64,000 nucleotides of DNA from Olavius algarvensis associated proteobacterium Delta 3 (lineage in GTDB: Bacteria; Desulfobacterota; Desulfobacteria; Desulfobacterales; CAFBRK01): contig CAFBRK010000330.1 of the NCBI GenBank assembly GCA_903231505.1, forward strand, positions 1-64,000, given 5' to 3'. Position 1 is the first letter of the stretch, and each line of letters begins with the position of its first letter. Below are positions 24,190-32,318 of this stretch, piece by piece. The notes beneath the pieces are model-generated. The model worked only from the letters and a program-made list of their open reading frames with translations, was not told the origin of the DNA and ran no database searches. A program made the position numbers and the translations under genes.

Positions 24190-24969
24190 TTAAAATATCT
24201 CGTCGAAAAACACGCGCATATGCAGCCAGGATCTCTGATCGGCGCTTCGGTTGTAGGCAAGGGCCGGAATCCCGGTTTTATCTGCATCGGGATTGGTGAA
24301 GCTGTGTTTGGCCCCGCCGTAGCTGATCATCTGCCAGTCAAGCCCGGATGGGTTCATGGCGGCAATATAACGGTTCAGCTGTTCGACTTTCACAAAGGGG
24401 TCGGCCGCGCCGTGGAACAACAGAATTTTGGCGCCGACCCGCTGAATTTGCTCCTGGGAAGGTGCAATCGGTTGTCCGTGAAAGCTCACCACGCCGCGAA
24501 GACTTGCGCCACTGTAGGCAAGCTGTTGGACCGTCGCCCCCCCGAAACAGTAGCCGATAGCCGCAATCCGGGTTTTGTCCACCCGGGGCTGGCGAAGCAA
24601 TATCTCCAACCCGGCCGATGCCCGTTCCTGCCAAAGAGAGATATTCTGGCTGATGGCGTTCATCCAATCCGCTGCCTGACTCGGGTGGGTGGTTACCATC
24701 CCCTTGCCGTACATATCCAATGCAAAAGCGACATAGCCCAATCGGGCAAGTTGACGGACCCGGCTACGGGCATAGTCATTCAACCCCCACCACTCATGGA
24801 CCACCAACACCCCGGGCCTCTTCCCGGGGATGCCGTCGTTGTAGGCCAGAAACCCTTCCAGTACCTGCCCGTTGTGTTCGTAAGTGATGGTTTCACTGAC
24901 GACTTCGGCGTGGATCGGTGTGGTGATCAGCAGAAAAAGTAGTACGATGCCTATATATCGTGTGTTCAT
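24190..24969 (-). CDS. secreted dienelactone hydrolase family protein
   Basis: The 259-residue alpha/beta hydrolase begins with a clear signal peptide (YIGIVLLFLLITTPIHAE). The catalytic triad is C141 (GYCFGGA), D190 (GAADPF) and H222 (GAKHSF), the Cys-His-Asp arrangement of dienelactone hydrolases, with the conserved VVHEWWGLNDYARSR near the N-terminus. Substrates of the exported subgroup are unknown; esters or lactones in the periplasm are likely. It starts at ATG 24969 after AGGA and seems monocistronic. Confidence 0.9.
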   Translation of the reverse strand: MNTRYIGIVLLFLLITTPIHAEVVSETITYEHNGQVLEGFLAYNDGIPGKRPGVLVVHEWWGLNDYARSRVRQLARLGYVAFALDMYGKGMVTTHPSQAADWMNAISQNISLWQERASAGLEILLRQPRVDKTRIAAIGYCFGGATVQQLAYSGASLRGVVSFHGQPIAPSQEQIQRVGAKILLFHGAADPFVKVEQLNRYIAAMNPSGLDWQMISYGGAKHSFTNPDADKTGIPALAYNRSADQRSWLHMRVFFDEIF

Positions 24970-25167
24970 CTTCGAATCCTTTTTGTTGAGTTGAAAACAT
25001 TAGAACGATTACTGAAACAGATATGATGGCAGGAAACATAATGCCGTAACATGCATTACACAAGTCATGACATGACCGGCGGCGCGGCCGGATCCAGCGA
25101 GAAACGCCAAATCCCGGGTTGGATGACGAATACGGAGTTTCCCCGGGCATTGCCGGTCAAGACCGGG

Positions 25168-25680
25168 CTAGTCGACAAGATAAAGCCGTCGCTTTAAGTC
25201 TTCCCGTTTGGCCTCCGGAAGATCGAGCCCGTCCAATGCCTGACTCAATTTCTTACCGTTGATCAAAACAGGGTAATATCCGCACGTATCAAATAATTGC
25301 GGATCGGTCGTGTCGAGCAGTACTCGGGGATAGTCCCGGCACATCCCCGGACGACTCTCGTAGGCGTCGCAGAGACCGGTTCGGATGTCCAGGTGGGTGC
25401 ATCGGAATGTGAATGTTTTCTCCTTTCGGTCCTCCCGGATAAATTCGAAGCCGTTTATCCGCCGGTGCCAGGTGATGATCCACCATCGCGCCATCTTCAG
25501 GTAGAGAAAGGGTGGAAATACCTGAACCATGGGCATGCGGCAGCACTTGCCGCACCGATTGCAGGCGCCGCCGAGTCGATAGATCCGTCGCCGCTGGATC
25601 ATGCGGGTCAATTTCAAGTCAGCGGCGTATCTGACCCGGGCCACCCGTTTGATTGCCCGTTTCAGCCATCTGTCGCGCAT
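25168..25680 (-). CDS. YkgJ-family cysteine cluster protein
   Basis: The 170-residue protein shows the YkgJ/CxxCxxCC signature: ACNRCGKCCRMP near residue 40, then FRCTHLDIRTGLCDAYESRPGMCRDYP near 92-118. These cysteines are thought to bind zinc or an Fe-S cluster. The N-terminus is strongly basic (LKRAIKRVARVRYAADLKLTRMIQRRR), suggesting RNA or membrane-surface contact. Role unknown. Translation starts at ATG 25680. It is transcribed away from the hslO-like gene and shares a ~190-bp intergenic region with it. Confidence 0.87.
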   Translation of the reverse strand: MRDRWLKRAIKRVARVRYAADLKLTRMIQRRRIYRLGGACNRCGKCCRMPMVQVFPPFLYLKMARWWIITWHRRINGFEFIREDRKEKTFTFRCTHLDIRTGLCDAYESRPGMCRDYPRVLLDTTDPQLFDTCGYYPVLINGKKLSQALDGLDLPEAKREDLKRRLYLVD

Positions 25681-25818
25681 GGTATATAGACTTCCAGGTC
25701 ATTCGTCATTAAGGTAATCTACAGCTCAGCCGCCCCCGGGGTCAGCAAGTCCACATTTGGATATGCCATGATCGCGTCGCTGGGATCCCGGAAATGTAAC
25801 GGAGCACAGGGTTCGAGC

Positions 25819-25862
25819 GACATGGTCGCGTTCCATAAAATCGTCGCACGATTTTATTTGTA
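25819..25862 (+). repeat. best copy of the GACATSGTCGCGTT palindromic element
   Basis: The conserved GACATGGTCGCGTTCC is followed by a perfect 10-bp inverted repeat, ATAAAATCGT and ACGATTTTAT around a 3-base loop, then TTGTA. The element ends eight bases before the Hsp33 start codon, so it lies within the 5' leader of that transcript. Confidence 0.7.
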
Positions 25863-25870
25863 CACCCGAT

Positions 25871-26824
25871 ATGGAAAAAAGAAAACTCTTCGGAAACGGA
25901 TTGAAAGAGCAGCTCCTGGCCAGCGCCAGGGATCGTGCCTACCGGTTTTTAATGGCGGGCGGTACGGTGCGCGGTGTTATCGTTCACGGTACCCGAATGA
26001 TCAACGAAATGAGAGCCAATCATGAACTGGGCATTCTCGAAACCATGGTCCTGGGGCGTGCCTACCTCGGTGTTTGTTTGATGACGGCAGAGATGAAGGG
26101 GATTGATCGGATTGCGCTGAAAATCGCATGTTCCGGCCCGATTGCGGGATTGGTGGCGGAAGGAAACGCCTTCGGGGAAATACGGGGCTATTTATACCAG
26201 GTTCCCATACCGGTGGAACGGCCATTGAACGATTTTGATTTGTCGTCCTTTTTTGGCGCCGGCGTGGTGTCCGTGACCCACCACATGACGGGTGCCAAGG
26301 ATCCGTTTACCGGCCAGGTGGCGCTCAAATACGGCAATATCGCCCTGGATCTGGCCAATTACTACCTGGAGTCCGAACAGATTCCCACCGCAATCAACCT
26401 CAGCATCCAGCTGAACCGGAAAGGGGATGTCATCGGTGCTGGAGGACTGATGCTCCAGGTGATGCCGAATGTGGATGAAGGAATTGTTCCGGGGCTGGAA
26501 TCCGACGTGAGCGATATGCCTTCTCTTGGCAAGGCCTTTGCCGAGGAAAAAGATCCCCAGGAGATTGTGAACAGCCATTTTAGGGCGTATGAACCCCGTT
26601 TCATCGGGGATCGACGGATCGAGTTTTTATGTCATTGCAGTCGGGAAAAACTCAAGAGTTTTCTGTCCCTCATGCCCGCCAATGAATTGGAAGATATCCT
26701 CGAGAATGGTCCCTTTCCACTGGAAGTGCGCTGTCACAACTGCAACACGCCCTATGAGTTCAACCAGTACCAGATTGGCAACATTTATGAAAAGCGCATG
26801 GCCGGCAGGTCGCAGCGGCGCTAG
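25871..26824 (+). CDS. hslO: Hsp33 redox-regulated chaperonin
   Basis: Hsp33 is a cytoplasmic holdase that is switched on when oxidation releases zinc from four C-terminal cysteines. They are present here as C254-x-C256 (LCHCSR) and C288-x2-C291 (RCHNCN), the CXC...CXXC arrangement. The N-terminal domain has GGTVRGVIVHGTRMINE and ACSGPIAGLVAEGN in the expected places, and the 317-residue length is normal to slightly long. The ribosome binding site is poor because a palindromic repeat occupies the leader. The last four bases overlap the 3' end of the convergent enoyl-CoA hydratase gene. Confidence 0.93.
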   Translation: MEKRKLFGNGLKEQLLASARDRAYRFLMAGGTVRGVIVHGTRMINEMRANHELGILETMVLGRAYLGVCLMTAEMKGIDRIALKIACSGPIAGLVAEGNAFGEIRGYLYQVPIPVERPLNDFDLSSFFGAGVVSVTHHMTGAKDPFTGQVALKYGNIALDLANYYLESEQIPTAINLSIQLNRKGDVIGAGGLMLQVMPNVDEGIVPGLESDVSDMPSLGKAFAEEKDPQEIVNSHFRAYEPRFIGDRRIEFLCHCSREKLKSFLSLMPANELEDILENGPFPLEVRCHNCNTPYEFNQYQIGNIYEKRMAGRSQRR

Positions 26825-27618
26825 TCCTTGAACTCCGGCGCACGTTTCTCCAGCATGGCCCGAATGCCCTCCTGGAAATTGGGGTCCTGAAATGTGATGC
26901 CCTGGTACACGGCTTCCTTATGAAGAATGTCGGAAAGGGTGCTGCGGTCGGCGCTGTCGGTGTTTTCCTTGATGATTCTTAAAGGAACTCCCGGCATCCT
27001 GGCCATACGACGGGCGACGTCCATGACGGTGGTTTGAAGGCGATGGTCCGGTACCACCCGGTTGACCAACCCGAGGCCCCCGGCCTCTTCAGCGCTCAAT
27101 ATGTCTCCTGTCATGAGAAGTTCCTTTGTTTTTGCCGGCCCCACCAGTCGATACAGCAGATATTCCGACCCCATGCCCGGGTTGATACCCAGCCGAATAA
27201 AGGTGAATCCGATGGATGCCGTGTGTGCGGCAAATCTCATGTCACAAGCCAGGGCCAGGCAGGCTCCCGCACCGATCGCCGCGCCGTTGATGGCGGCGAT
27301 GGTGGGAATCGGCAGTCGGTGGACGGAAAGGAAAGCACCGTAATAGTCATGCAGTGCGTTTTCGATCTCCAGGGGGGTCGATTCCACCCAACCGGGAAAC
27401 ATTTGCAGATCACCGCCCGCGGTAAAGGCCGGTCCTGCGCCGGTGACCACAAGTACCTTGATGTCCGGGTGTTGTCCCACCCGTTGAACGGCGTCACGGA
27501 ACTCGACGGCCATGGCGGTGTCCATGGCGTTGCGCTGCTCCGGCCGGTTCAGGGTCAGCATGCCGACACGGTGCTCGTGTTCCAGTTTGATAGTGTTATA
27601 GGAAGCGATGGGTGTCAT
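26821..27618 (-). CDS. enoyl-CoA hydratase/isomerase family protein
   Basis: The 265-residue crotonase-fold protein contains the oxyanion-hole segments GAGPAFTAGGDLQMF and INGAAIGAGACLALACDMRFAA, and the C-terminal trimerisation helices. One or both catalytic glutamates of canonical hydratases are not obvious: the second motif reads FIRLGINPGMGSEYLLYRLVG, where E is present after GMGS but shifted relative to typical hydratases. It could therefore be a hydratase, isomerase or another crotonase. It probably acts in fatty-acid or aromatic-acid oxidation. Starts at ATG 27618. Ferritin lies upstream on the same strand 75 bp away. Confidence 0.88.
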   Translation of the reverse strand: MTPIASYNTIKLEHEHRVGMLTLNRPEQRNAMDTAMAVEFRDAVQRVGQHPDIKVLVVTGAGPAFTAGGDLQMFPGWVESTPLEIENALHDYYGAFLSVHRLPIPTIAAINGAAIGAGACLALACDMRFAAHTASIGFTFIRLGINPGMGSEYLLYRLVGPAKTKELLMTGDILSAEEAGGLGLVNRVVPDHRLQTTVMDVARRMARMPGVPLRIIKENTDSADRSTLSDILHKEAVYQGITFQDPNFQEGIRAMLEKRAPEFKD

Positions 27619-27693
27619 GGACGATCCACGCAGATCTCAACAGCAGGTCAAGGCGCAACCAGTTCAAACAACGCTGAATCAACGTCGACGGGA

Positions 27694-28224
27694 CTAGCCT
27701 TCGGTGCCTTCCGTGTCGAATGGCGATCCTGCCGGAAATAGTCGCTGCCCCAGTTCCCTGTCCATCATGAGAAGGGCTGACTTATCGTCTCCGATCATTT
27801 CCAGTTCGTCCGCAATTTTTCCCGCTGCGGCTTCTTCTTCAATCTGTTCCTCGGAGAACCACGCCAGCATGGGTTCGGATTGATAATCTTTTTCTTCCCG
27901 GGCAATCGTCGTGAGATCGTTGATCGTACCTGTAATGAACTGCTCGTGCTGATAGGCATCCTTGAAGGCTTCCAGGGGTGAAGACCACTCGGTTTTCAGC
28001 TGCCGCAGGTCCTGTAACACCACTTTACCGCCGCGATCGATGATATGCCTGTAAAATTTCATAGCATGAGCCATTTCTTCGTGGGCCTGAGAGCGCATCC
28101 AGCGTCCCATGCCGTCCAGACTTGCCGATTCGAAGTAGGCCGCCATGGACAAATAGATGTAGTAGGACTCCAGCTCATTTTTTACCTGGTTGTTTAACGC
28201 ATTGTTTAAGCGATCCCCGATCAT
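27694..28224 (-). CDS. ferritin (non-heme)
   Basis: The 176-residue protein is a bacterial FtnA-type ferritin that oxidises and stores iron in a 24-subunit shell. Ferroxidase residues E17, E50 and H53 fall at the same positions as in E. coli FtnA, with further ligands in EEQIEEEAAAGKIADELE. The start at ATG 28224 (MIGDRLNNALN) follows AAAGGAG at ideal spacing; a longer open frame upstream contains repeat sequence and is not translated. No heme-binding Met is apparent. Iron regulation is likely, but no Fur box was recognised in its repeat-rich upstream region. Confidence 0.93.
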   Translation of the reverse strand: MIGDRLNNALNNQVKNELESYYIYLSMAAYFESASLDGMGRWMRSQAHEEMAHAMKFYRHIIDRGGKVVLQDLRQLKTEWSSPLEAFKDAYQHEQFITGTINDLTTIAREEKDYQSEPMLAWFSEEQIEEEAAAGKIADELEMIGDDKSALLMMDRELGQRLFPAGSPFDTEGTEG

Positions 28225-28293
28225 CCGTGTGCTCCTTTCTCCTGCAGTTTTTCTTTTTGGTTCTTCTCCCAATACGTGGGGGAAGTAGTCCAA

Positions 28294-28332
28294 GGTATAC
28301 CCGCCTCCGGCGCCGCCGGAGGCGGGTATACC
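28294..28332. repeat. perfect GC-rich palindrome
   Basis: GGTATACCCGCCTCCGGCG is followed by its near-exact reverse complement, giving a 39-base palindrome. The same sequence type occurs as a tandem pair inside the CULT gene (10618-10689), with weaker relatives near 39170 and 43850. The surrounding gap 28225-28666 also holds a degenerate MITE-like stretch (about 28480-28600) and no gene. Confidence 0.75.
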
Positions 28333-28666
28333 TCGACCCCTTGAAACCTAATGGATCACCCCTACACAAGTGGGATTTCCAGCGTTTATTGATTCAGAAA
28401 CCACAATAATTGGGATATGATCCCCAGTTTATGAATGCATCAAAAATAACATCGTCTGGGGGCTTGTCAATTTGAGGCGGATTCGTGAACGCGACCCGTG
28501 CTGAGGGGTAGAATTCCGTTTCAACCGAGACCCGGAATGTGAATACGAAACGGGCGGGTGGATCGGAATCCGTATCGACTTCAAAGAAGGCGTTCCGCCG
28601 GTGATCCCGGTTCCGTTAACGGCCCGGGTGGAACAAACGCCTGGCTTGAATTCCCTCGACAGGACA

Positions 28667-30598
28667 CTATATCTGTCTGCCGATCTCCTCGGCCTCACCC
28701 ACGGCGAATTGGATGGTGCGCGGGCTTTTGGCGTCGCCGATGACATGCACATCGACGGCCCGGTCTTTGAACAGCTCCAGCGGTTTTTTTATGGACGTCA
28801 TGGCGTCGGAGACGACCACGGTGTCAAATCCGTCGATTTCCAACGGCCGACCGTTGGAGAGAAATGAGACGCCGTGGGGGAAAAAACGTTTGATAGACAC
28901 TTTCTTAAAAAGTGTTACCGGATGGGCAGTCAGCCGTTCCCGAAGATAGAAACGGTCATTGCTCGACATTTCTTCTGCAAAGTGTGCTTTTCGATGCAGG
29001 ACCACGACATCACATCCCTGTTCGGCCAGATGATCGGCCACGACCAGCCCCGCTTGATTGCCACCCATGACAATTGCCTTGCCGCCGACGGCGGCATTTT
29101 CCTCGAGTACTTCGAGCATCGTAACGACATTCATTCGGGATTGAAAAAGACCCTTGTAAAGGGGTACCTCCGGCATGCTGCCGGAAGCCAGTATGGCGAC
29201 ATCCGGCATTTCGACGGTGATGATGCGTGCATCGACCGGCGTGTTTAGGCGAATCTCCACGCCAAGGCGGGCCACTTCCCGTTCAAGAAAGTTGACCAGA
29301 TCCATGATTTCCCCCCTGCCCGGGGGAAGGGCCGCCAATCGCGCCAGACCCCCCGCGTGGCGTTTCTCATCGAGTACGAGAACCTGGTGCCCACGCAGCG
29401 CCGCCATGCGGGCTGCGGCCAATCCGGCCGGCCCGGCACCGATGACCATCACTTTCTTGGACGCTGGAGCGGGCACCGGGTCCCCCAGCAGATATTCCCG
29501 TCCCACTTCCGGATTTACCACGCAGGAGCCCGGTTCCAGAGCAAGGACGGCATGGATGCACGCCAGGCAGCAGCCGATGCAGGGGCGAATGGTGTCCGTT
29601 ATTCCGGTTCTGGCTTTGTGGGGCCAGTTTGGATCCGCCAGGAGGGAACGCCCCATGGCCACCATGTCGGCCTGCCCGCCCCGGATGATGCGTTCGGCCA
29701 TTTCCGGAAGTTTGATCCGGCCGGCGGTGATGACGGGCACAGACACCAGCGGTTTTACCGCTTCCGCCAGATGGACAAAACATCCCTGCGGCACATACAT
29801 GGAGGGAATGGTCAGTTGGCGCGAGCCATAGACGCCGGCTGAGACATGCAGGTAGGCTGCCCCTTCGGCTTCCAGTATCGGGGCCAGTCGCTTGGCGTCG
29901 GCCAGTGTCCATCCGCCGTCGATGTAATCGTCCCCGTTGATACGGATACCCACCGGGAAATCTGTTCCGGTTTTGGTCCGTATATCGCGCATGATGTCGC
30001 GCAGAAAGCGGATGCGGTTGTCAAACGGCCCCCCATACGCATCCTCGCGGATATTTGAGTTGGGAGAGAGAAACTGGTTGATCAGGTACCCGTGGGCGCC
30101 ATGGATTTCAATAAAATCGAACCCGGCTTCCAGACACCGACGGGCGGCATCGCCGAAGGCGGCGACGATCTCGTCGATCTCCATCAATGTCAGCGCCTTT
30201 GGGACACCGTTGACCACGGCAGGCGCCGGGATGGCCGACGGGGCCACTTTCTGGTCATGGTAGGACTGTCGTCCGCCGTGCATGAGTTGTACGCCAAAAC
30301 GGGTCTCATAGGGCCGGACGGCGTTGACCATGCGCGTCAGCGACGGGATGCAGGCGTCGTCCCAGAGGGCCGGAAGATGCGGGAGTTCCACGCCGCTCGG
30401 GTGGACACCGCCGCCCCCGACCAGCATCATCCCGACACCGCCGCGGGCCCGCACCCTGAAATACTCGATTAACTGGTCGTCCACCCAGCCCTGGTCATCA
30501 ACTCCAAAGTTGATACTCATGGCGGACATGAGGAGGCGGTTTTTAACCTTGAGGGATCCAATAGAGATGGATTGGAACAGATGCTTGAATGCTGACAC
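28667..30598 (-). CDS. FMN/FAD NADH-dependent enoate (2,4-dienoyl-CoA) reductase family
   Basis: The 643-residue protein has an old-yellow-enzyme TIM barrel (about 1-330), a 4Fe-4S motif C340-x2-C343-x3-C347-x11-C359, and a C-terminal FAD/NAD(P) Rossmann part (VMVIGAGPAGLAAARMAALRGHQV near 385). The catalytic HGAHGYLINQFLSPNSNIREDAYGG segment is intact. This is the architecture of 2,4-dienoyl-CoA reductase, enoate reductase, trimethylamine dehydrogenase and BaiCD/BaiH. The enzyme moves electrons from NAD(P)H through FAD, Fe-S and FMN to an unsaturated acid or its CoA ester. Substrate unknown. It starts at ATG 30598 and appears monocistronic. Confidence 0.92.
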   Translation of the reverse strand: MSAFKHLFQSISIGSLKVKNRLLMSAMSINFGVDDQGWVDDQLIEYFRVRARGGVGMMLVGGGGVHPSGVELPHLPALWDDACIPSLTRMVNAVRPYETRFGVQLMHGGRQSYHDQKVAPSAIPAPAVVNGVPKALTLMEIDEIVAAFGDAARRCLEAGFDFIEIHGAHGYLINQFLSPNSNIREDAYGGPFDNRIRFLRDIMRDIRTKTGTDFPVGIRINGDDYIDGGWTLADAKRLAPILEAEGAAYLHVSAGVYGSRQLTIPSMYVPQGCFVHLAEAVKPLVSVPVITAGRIKLPEMAERIIRGGQADMVAMGRSLLADPNWPHKARTGITDTIRPCIGCCLACIHAVLALEPGSCVVNPEVGREYLLGDPVPAPASKKVMVIGAGPAGLAAARMAALRGHQVLVLDEKRHAGGLARLAALPPGRGEIMDLVNFLEREVARLGVEIRLNTPVDARIITVEMPDVAILASGSMPEVPLYKGLFQSRMNVVTMLEVLEENAAVGGKAIVMGGNQAGLVVADHLAEQGCDVVVLHRKAHFAEEMSSNDRFYLRERLTAHPVTLFKKVSIKRFFPHGVSFLSNGRPLEIDGFDTVVVSDAMTSIKKPLELFKDRAVDVHVIGDAKSPRTIQFAVGEAEEIGRQI

Positions 30599-30691
30599 GA
30601 TGTTATCCCGTCACATGATGTTTCGCCAAAACATGGCATGAAATCTTCTCGGCGATGGTCTATGGCGATTGCCGGAATTGCGTCACTCGGG

Positions 30692-31711
30692 TTATATCAG
30701 CCGGTGAGCCGTGTTTTCTATCCGTGATGCTGCTGAAATTACCACATAGTCCAGTTTCCGCTGGAGTTCCCGGAGGCTCGAGGCACCCCCGTATGTCAAC
30801 CCGGACCTCAGACCGCCGAGAATGTCGGCAATAATATGCTCCTCGTTTTCCTTGTACGGCACTTCGGCCGCCACACCTTCGGCAGTTTTCCAGTCGGCCA
30901 TGCCGCCGTGGAATTCTTTCTGCACCTCGCTGCTGGCCATACCCCGGGATACCTTGAACTGAATCTGCGTTCCGTCTTCGCCTTGGCGGGTCAGCATGGG
31001 ACCCGGTGTCGGCCGGGTCCCGGCCAGCATGCTGCCGATCATGACAAAATCGGCCCCAAAGGCGAGGGCTTTAACCACATCTCCCGGGGTGCGGATACCC
31101 CCATCGGCCACAATGGAACGATCCACCCGGTTGCAGTTGCGGATTGCCGTCAGGTTGGGCACGCCGAATCCCGTTTTGATCCTTGTCGTGCAGACCGAGC
31201 CGCCTCCAATCCCGACCTTGATGATATCCGCACTGCACGAGGAGAGGTAATCCGCACCGGCGTAAGTCGCCACATTGCCGGCCATCAAGCAGGAATTTTC
31301 CCCGAGCATCTGACGGATCTTTTTCAGGGTTTTTCCCACATAGCGGGCATGGGCATGGGCTACGTCCACGTTGAACAGGGTGGCCCCGGCATCCCTGAGC
31401 GCCTCGGCCCGCTCCAGATCTTTGGCGGAACAGCCGATGGAGACAAGCGTCGGATAGTTGCAGGCCTTGTACATCCGGACGTTTTCTTCGATGGTGCAAA
31501 ATCGATGCAATACCCCGATCCCGCCTTTGGCGCCCATGAAATTGGCCATGTCCGACTCGGTGATGGTGTCCATGTTGGCCGACATGAGGGGTATGGCCAG
31601 GGAGAGTTTGCCCCGACGATCGGAAACGGTGGTGTCGACGACCTTTCGTGACTCCCAATGGTTGTAAGAGGGCACTAGCAATACATCATCGTAGGTAATG
31701 GCGTCAGTCAT
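30692..31711 (-). CDS. IMP dehydrogenase/GMP reductase family protein without CBS domains
   Basis: The 339-residue TIM-barrel enzyme has catalytic C174 in GGGSVCTTR, the SANMDTITE loop, and the phosphate-binding SIVADGGIRTPGDVVKALAFGADFVMIGSMLAGT. It lacks the CBS pair that splits most IMP dehydrogenases, as in GMP reductases. The MDTITE and EVPYKE segments and the GGLRSGLTYGGASSLREL ending are closer to IMPDH. It therefore either interconverts GMP to IMP with NADPH or is a CBS-less IMPDH. The start ATG 31711 follows AGGAGAT. It is divergent from the aro operon. Confidence 0.88.
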   Translation of the reverse strand: MTDAITYDDVLLVPSYNHWESRKVVDTTVSDRRGKLSLAIPLMSANMDTITESDMANFMGAKGGIGVLHRFCTIEENVRMYKACNYPTLVSIGCSAKDLERAEALRDAGATLFNVDVAHAHARYVGKTLKKIRQMLGENSCLMAGNVATYAGADYLSSCSADIIKVGIGGGSVCTTRIKTGFGVPNLTAIRNCNRVDRSIVADGGIRTPGDVVKALAFGADFVMIGSMLAGTRPTPGPMLTRQGEDGTQIQFKVSRGMASSEVQKEFHGGMADWKTAEGVAAEVPYKENEEHIIADILGGLRSGLTYGGASSLRELQRKLDYVVISAASRIENTAHRLI

Positions 31712-31914
31712 GTCATCTCCTATTTTCTTCGTGGTGGAGGCATGGGGTATCCATCACTCGCCAAGAGGGTCTTGGTTTCTTCCCAAACTTGTTGCAGGAA
31801 ATGAAACACCCCCATCCGTTAGTCATGGCCCACAATAAATACCCGAAGTTCTCTTAAAAAACCAGCGTGCTCGGTGAGAAACCGCTGAAAAAGTGCTCCG
31901 TCGCTGAAAAGATC

Positions 31915-31944
31915 TTGACTTTGCCGGGGGCAACTCGTTATGAA
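31915..31944 (+). promoter_or_regulatory. candidate promoter of the aro attenuator transcript
   Basis: TTGACT (31915-31920) is separated by 17 or 18 bases from TTATGA/TATGAA (31938-31944). It is the best sigma-70-like match upstream of the leader peptide and would give a leader of roughly 370 bases. Assignment is by consensus only. Confidence 0.4.
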
Positions 31945-31949
31945 TCCAC

Positions 31950-31992
31950 AGAAAATAAAATTGTTTTGCGATGTTATGAAACGCGACGATGT
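31950..31992 (-). repeat. inverted copy of the GACATCGTCGCGTTTCAT element
   Basis: Read on the minus strand this is GACATCGTCGCGTTTCATAA followed by an imperfect ACAATTTTAT arm. It lies between the candidate promoter and the aro leader peptide and would be part of the leader RNA. Confidence 0.55.
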
Positions 31993-32081
31993 CGCTCATC
32001 GGGCGAACGCCCCTATCCCCGCAGCCCGCTGGGCGGGGAACCATCAGGTTCACGCAACGCCTCGGAAAAGGAACCGCCGGC

Positions 32082-32159
32082 ATGACTCTCGTAACCGTAG
32101 ATAACAGATTTTGGTACTGGTGGTGCTCCATGGAGGGCCACCGGTCTGGACCAGGATAA
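32082..32159 (+). CDS. aromatic leader peptide (attenuator of aroF-aroB)
   Basis: A 25-residue frame starts at ATG 32082 about nine bases after AAAAGGA and reads MTLVTVDNRFWYWWCS, ending in GPG and TAA 32157. Residues 10-14 are Phe-Trp-Tyr-Trp-Trp: five aromatic codons in a row covering all three aromatic amino acids. The codons lie on the first arm of a pause hairpin that is followed by alternative antiterminator and terminator structures, and the next gene is DAHP synthase, the first enzyme of aromatic biosynthesis. Ribosome stalling at these codons when charged tRNA is scarce would free transcription. Too short for ordinary gene callers. Confidence 0.88.
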   Translation: MTLVTVDNRFWYWWCSMEGHRSGPG

Positions 32160-32188
32160 GCTGAATATAGCAAGGTTCAAAAGGACCG
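32116..32188 (+). promoter_or_regulatory. attenuator: pause hairpin and antiterminator
   Basis: The pause hairpin pairs ACTGGTGG (32116-32123, overlapping the Tyr-Trp-Trp codons) with CCACCGGT (32138-32145), plus an inner CTCC/GGAG. The antiterminator pairs CGGTC+TGGACC (32142-32152) with GGTTCA (32174-32179) and GACCG (32184-32188), with a four-base bulge. It shares bases with the pause hairpin on one side and with the terminator stem on the other, so the three structures are mutually exclusive as in classical trp-type attenuators. Confidence 0.85.
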
Positions 32189-32213
32189 CGGGCCCAAGCC
32201 CACGGTCCTTTTT
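32181..32213 (+). terminator. attenuator terminator before aroF
   Basis: AAGGACCG (32181-32188) pairs with CGGTCCTT (32203-32210) and GGGC (32190-32193) with GCCC (32198-32201), with one C-A mismatch, a CCAA tetraloop and a run of five T. It is a strong intrinsic terminator located 105 bases before aroF. Confidence 0.92.
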
Positions 32214-32318
32214 CATTTTTTACGGGCTGTGGGGCAACCTGCGGCCTTTGTTTGTGAAAAGCCGGCAGGATGACCCCGAAGATGTGATGAGTAATCCCTG
32301 AGTAAAGGAGGAGAACAC

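Noticed and set aside
31980..32215. 6S RNA, T-box or riboswitch in the aro leader
   Set aside because: No T-box AGGGTGG sequence or known riboswitch core is present; the aromatic codon run with exclusive hairpins explains the terminator better. Two further hairpins (32017-32038, 32038-32051) remain unexplained.
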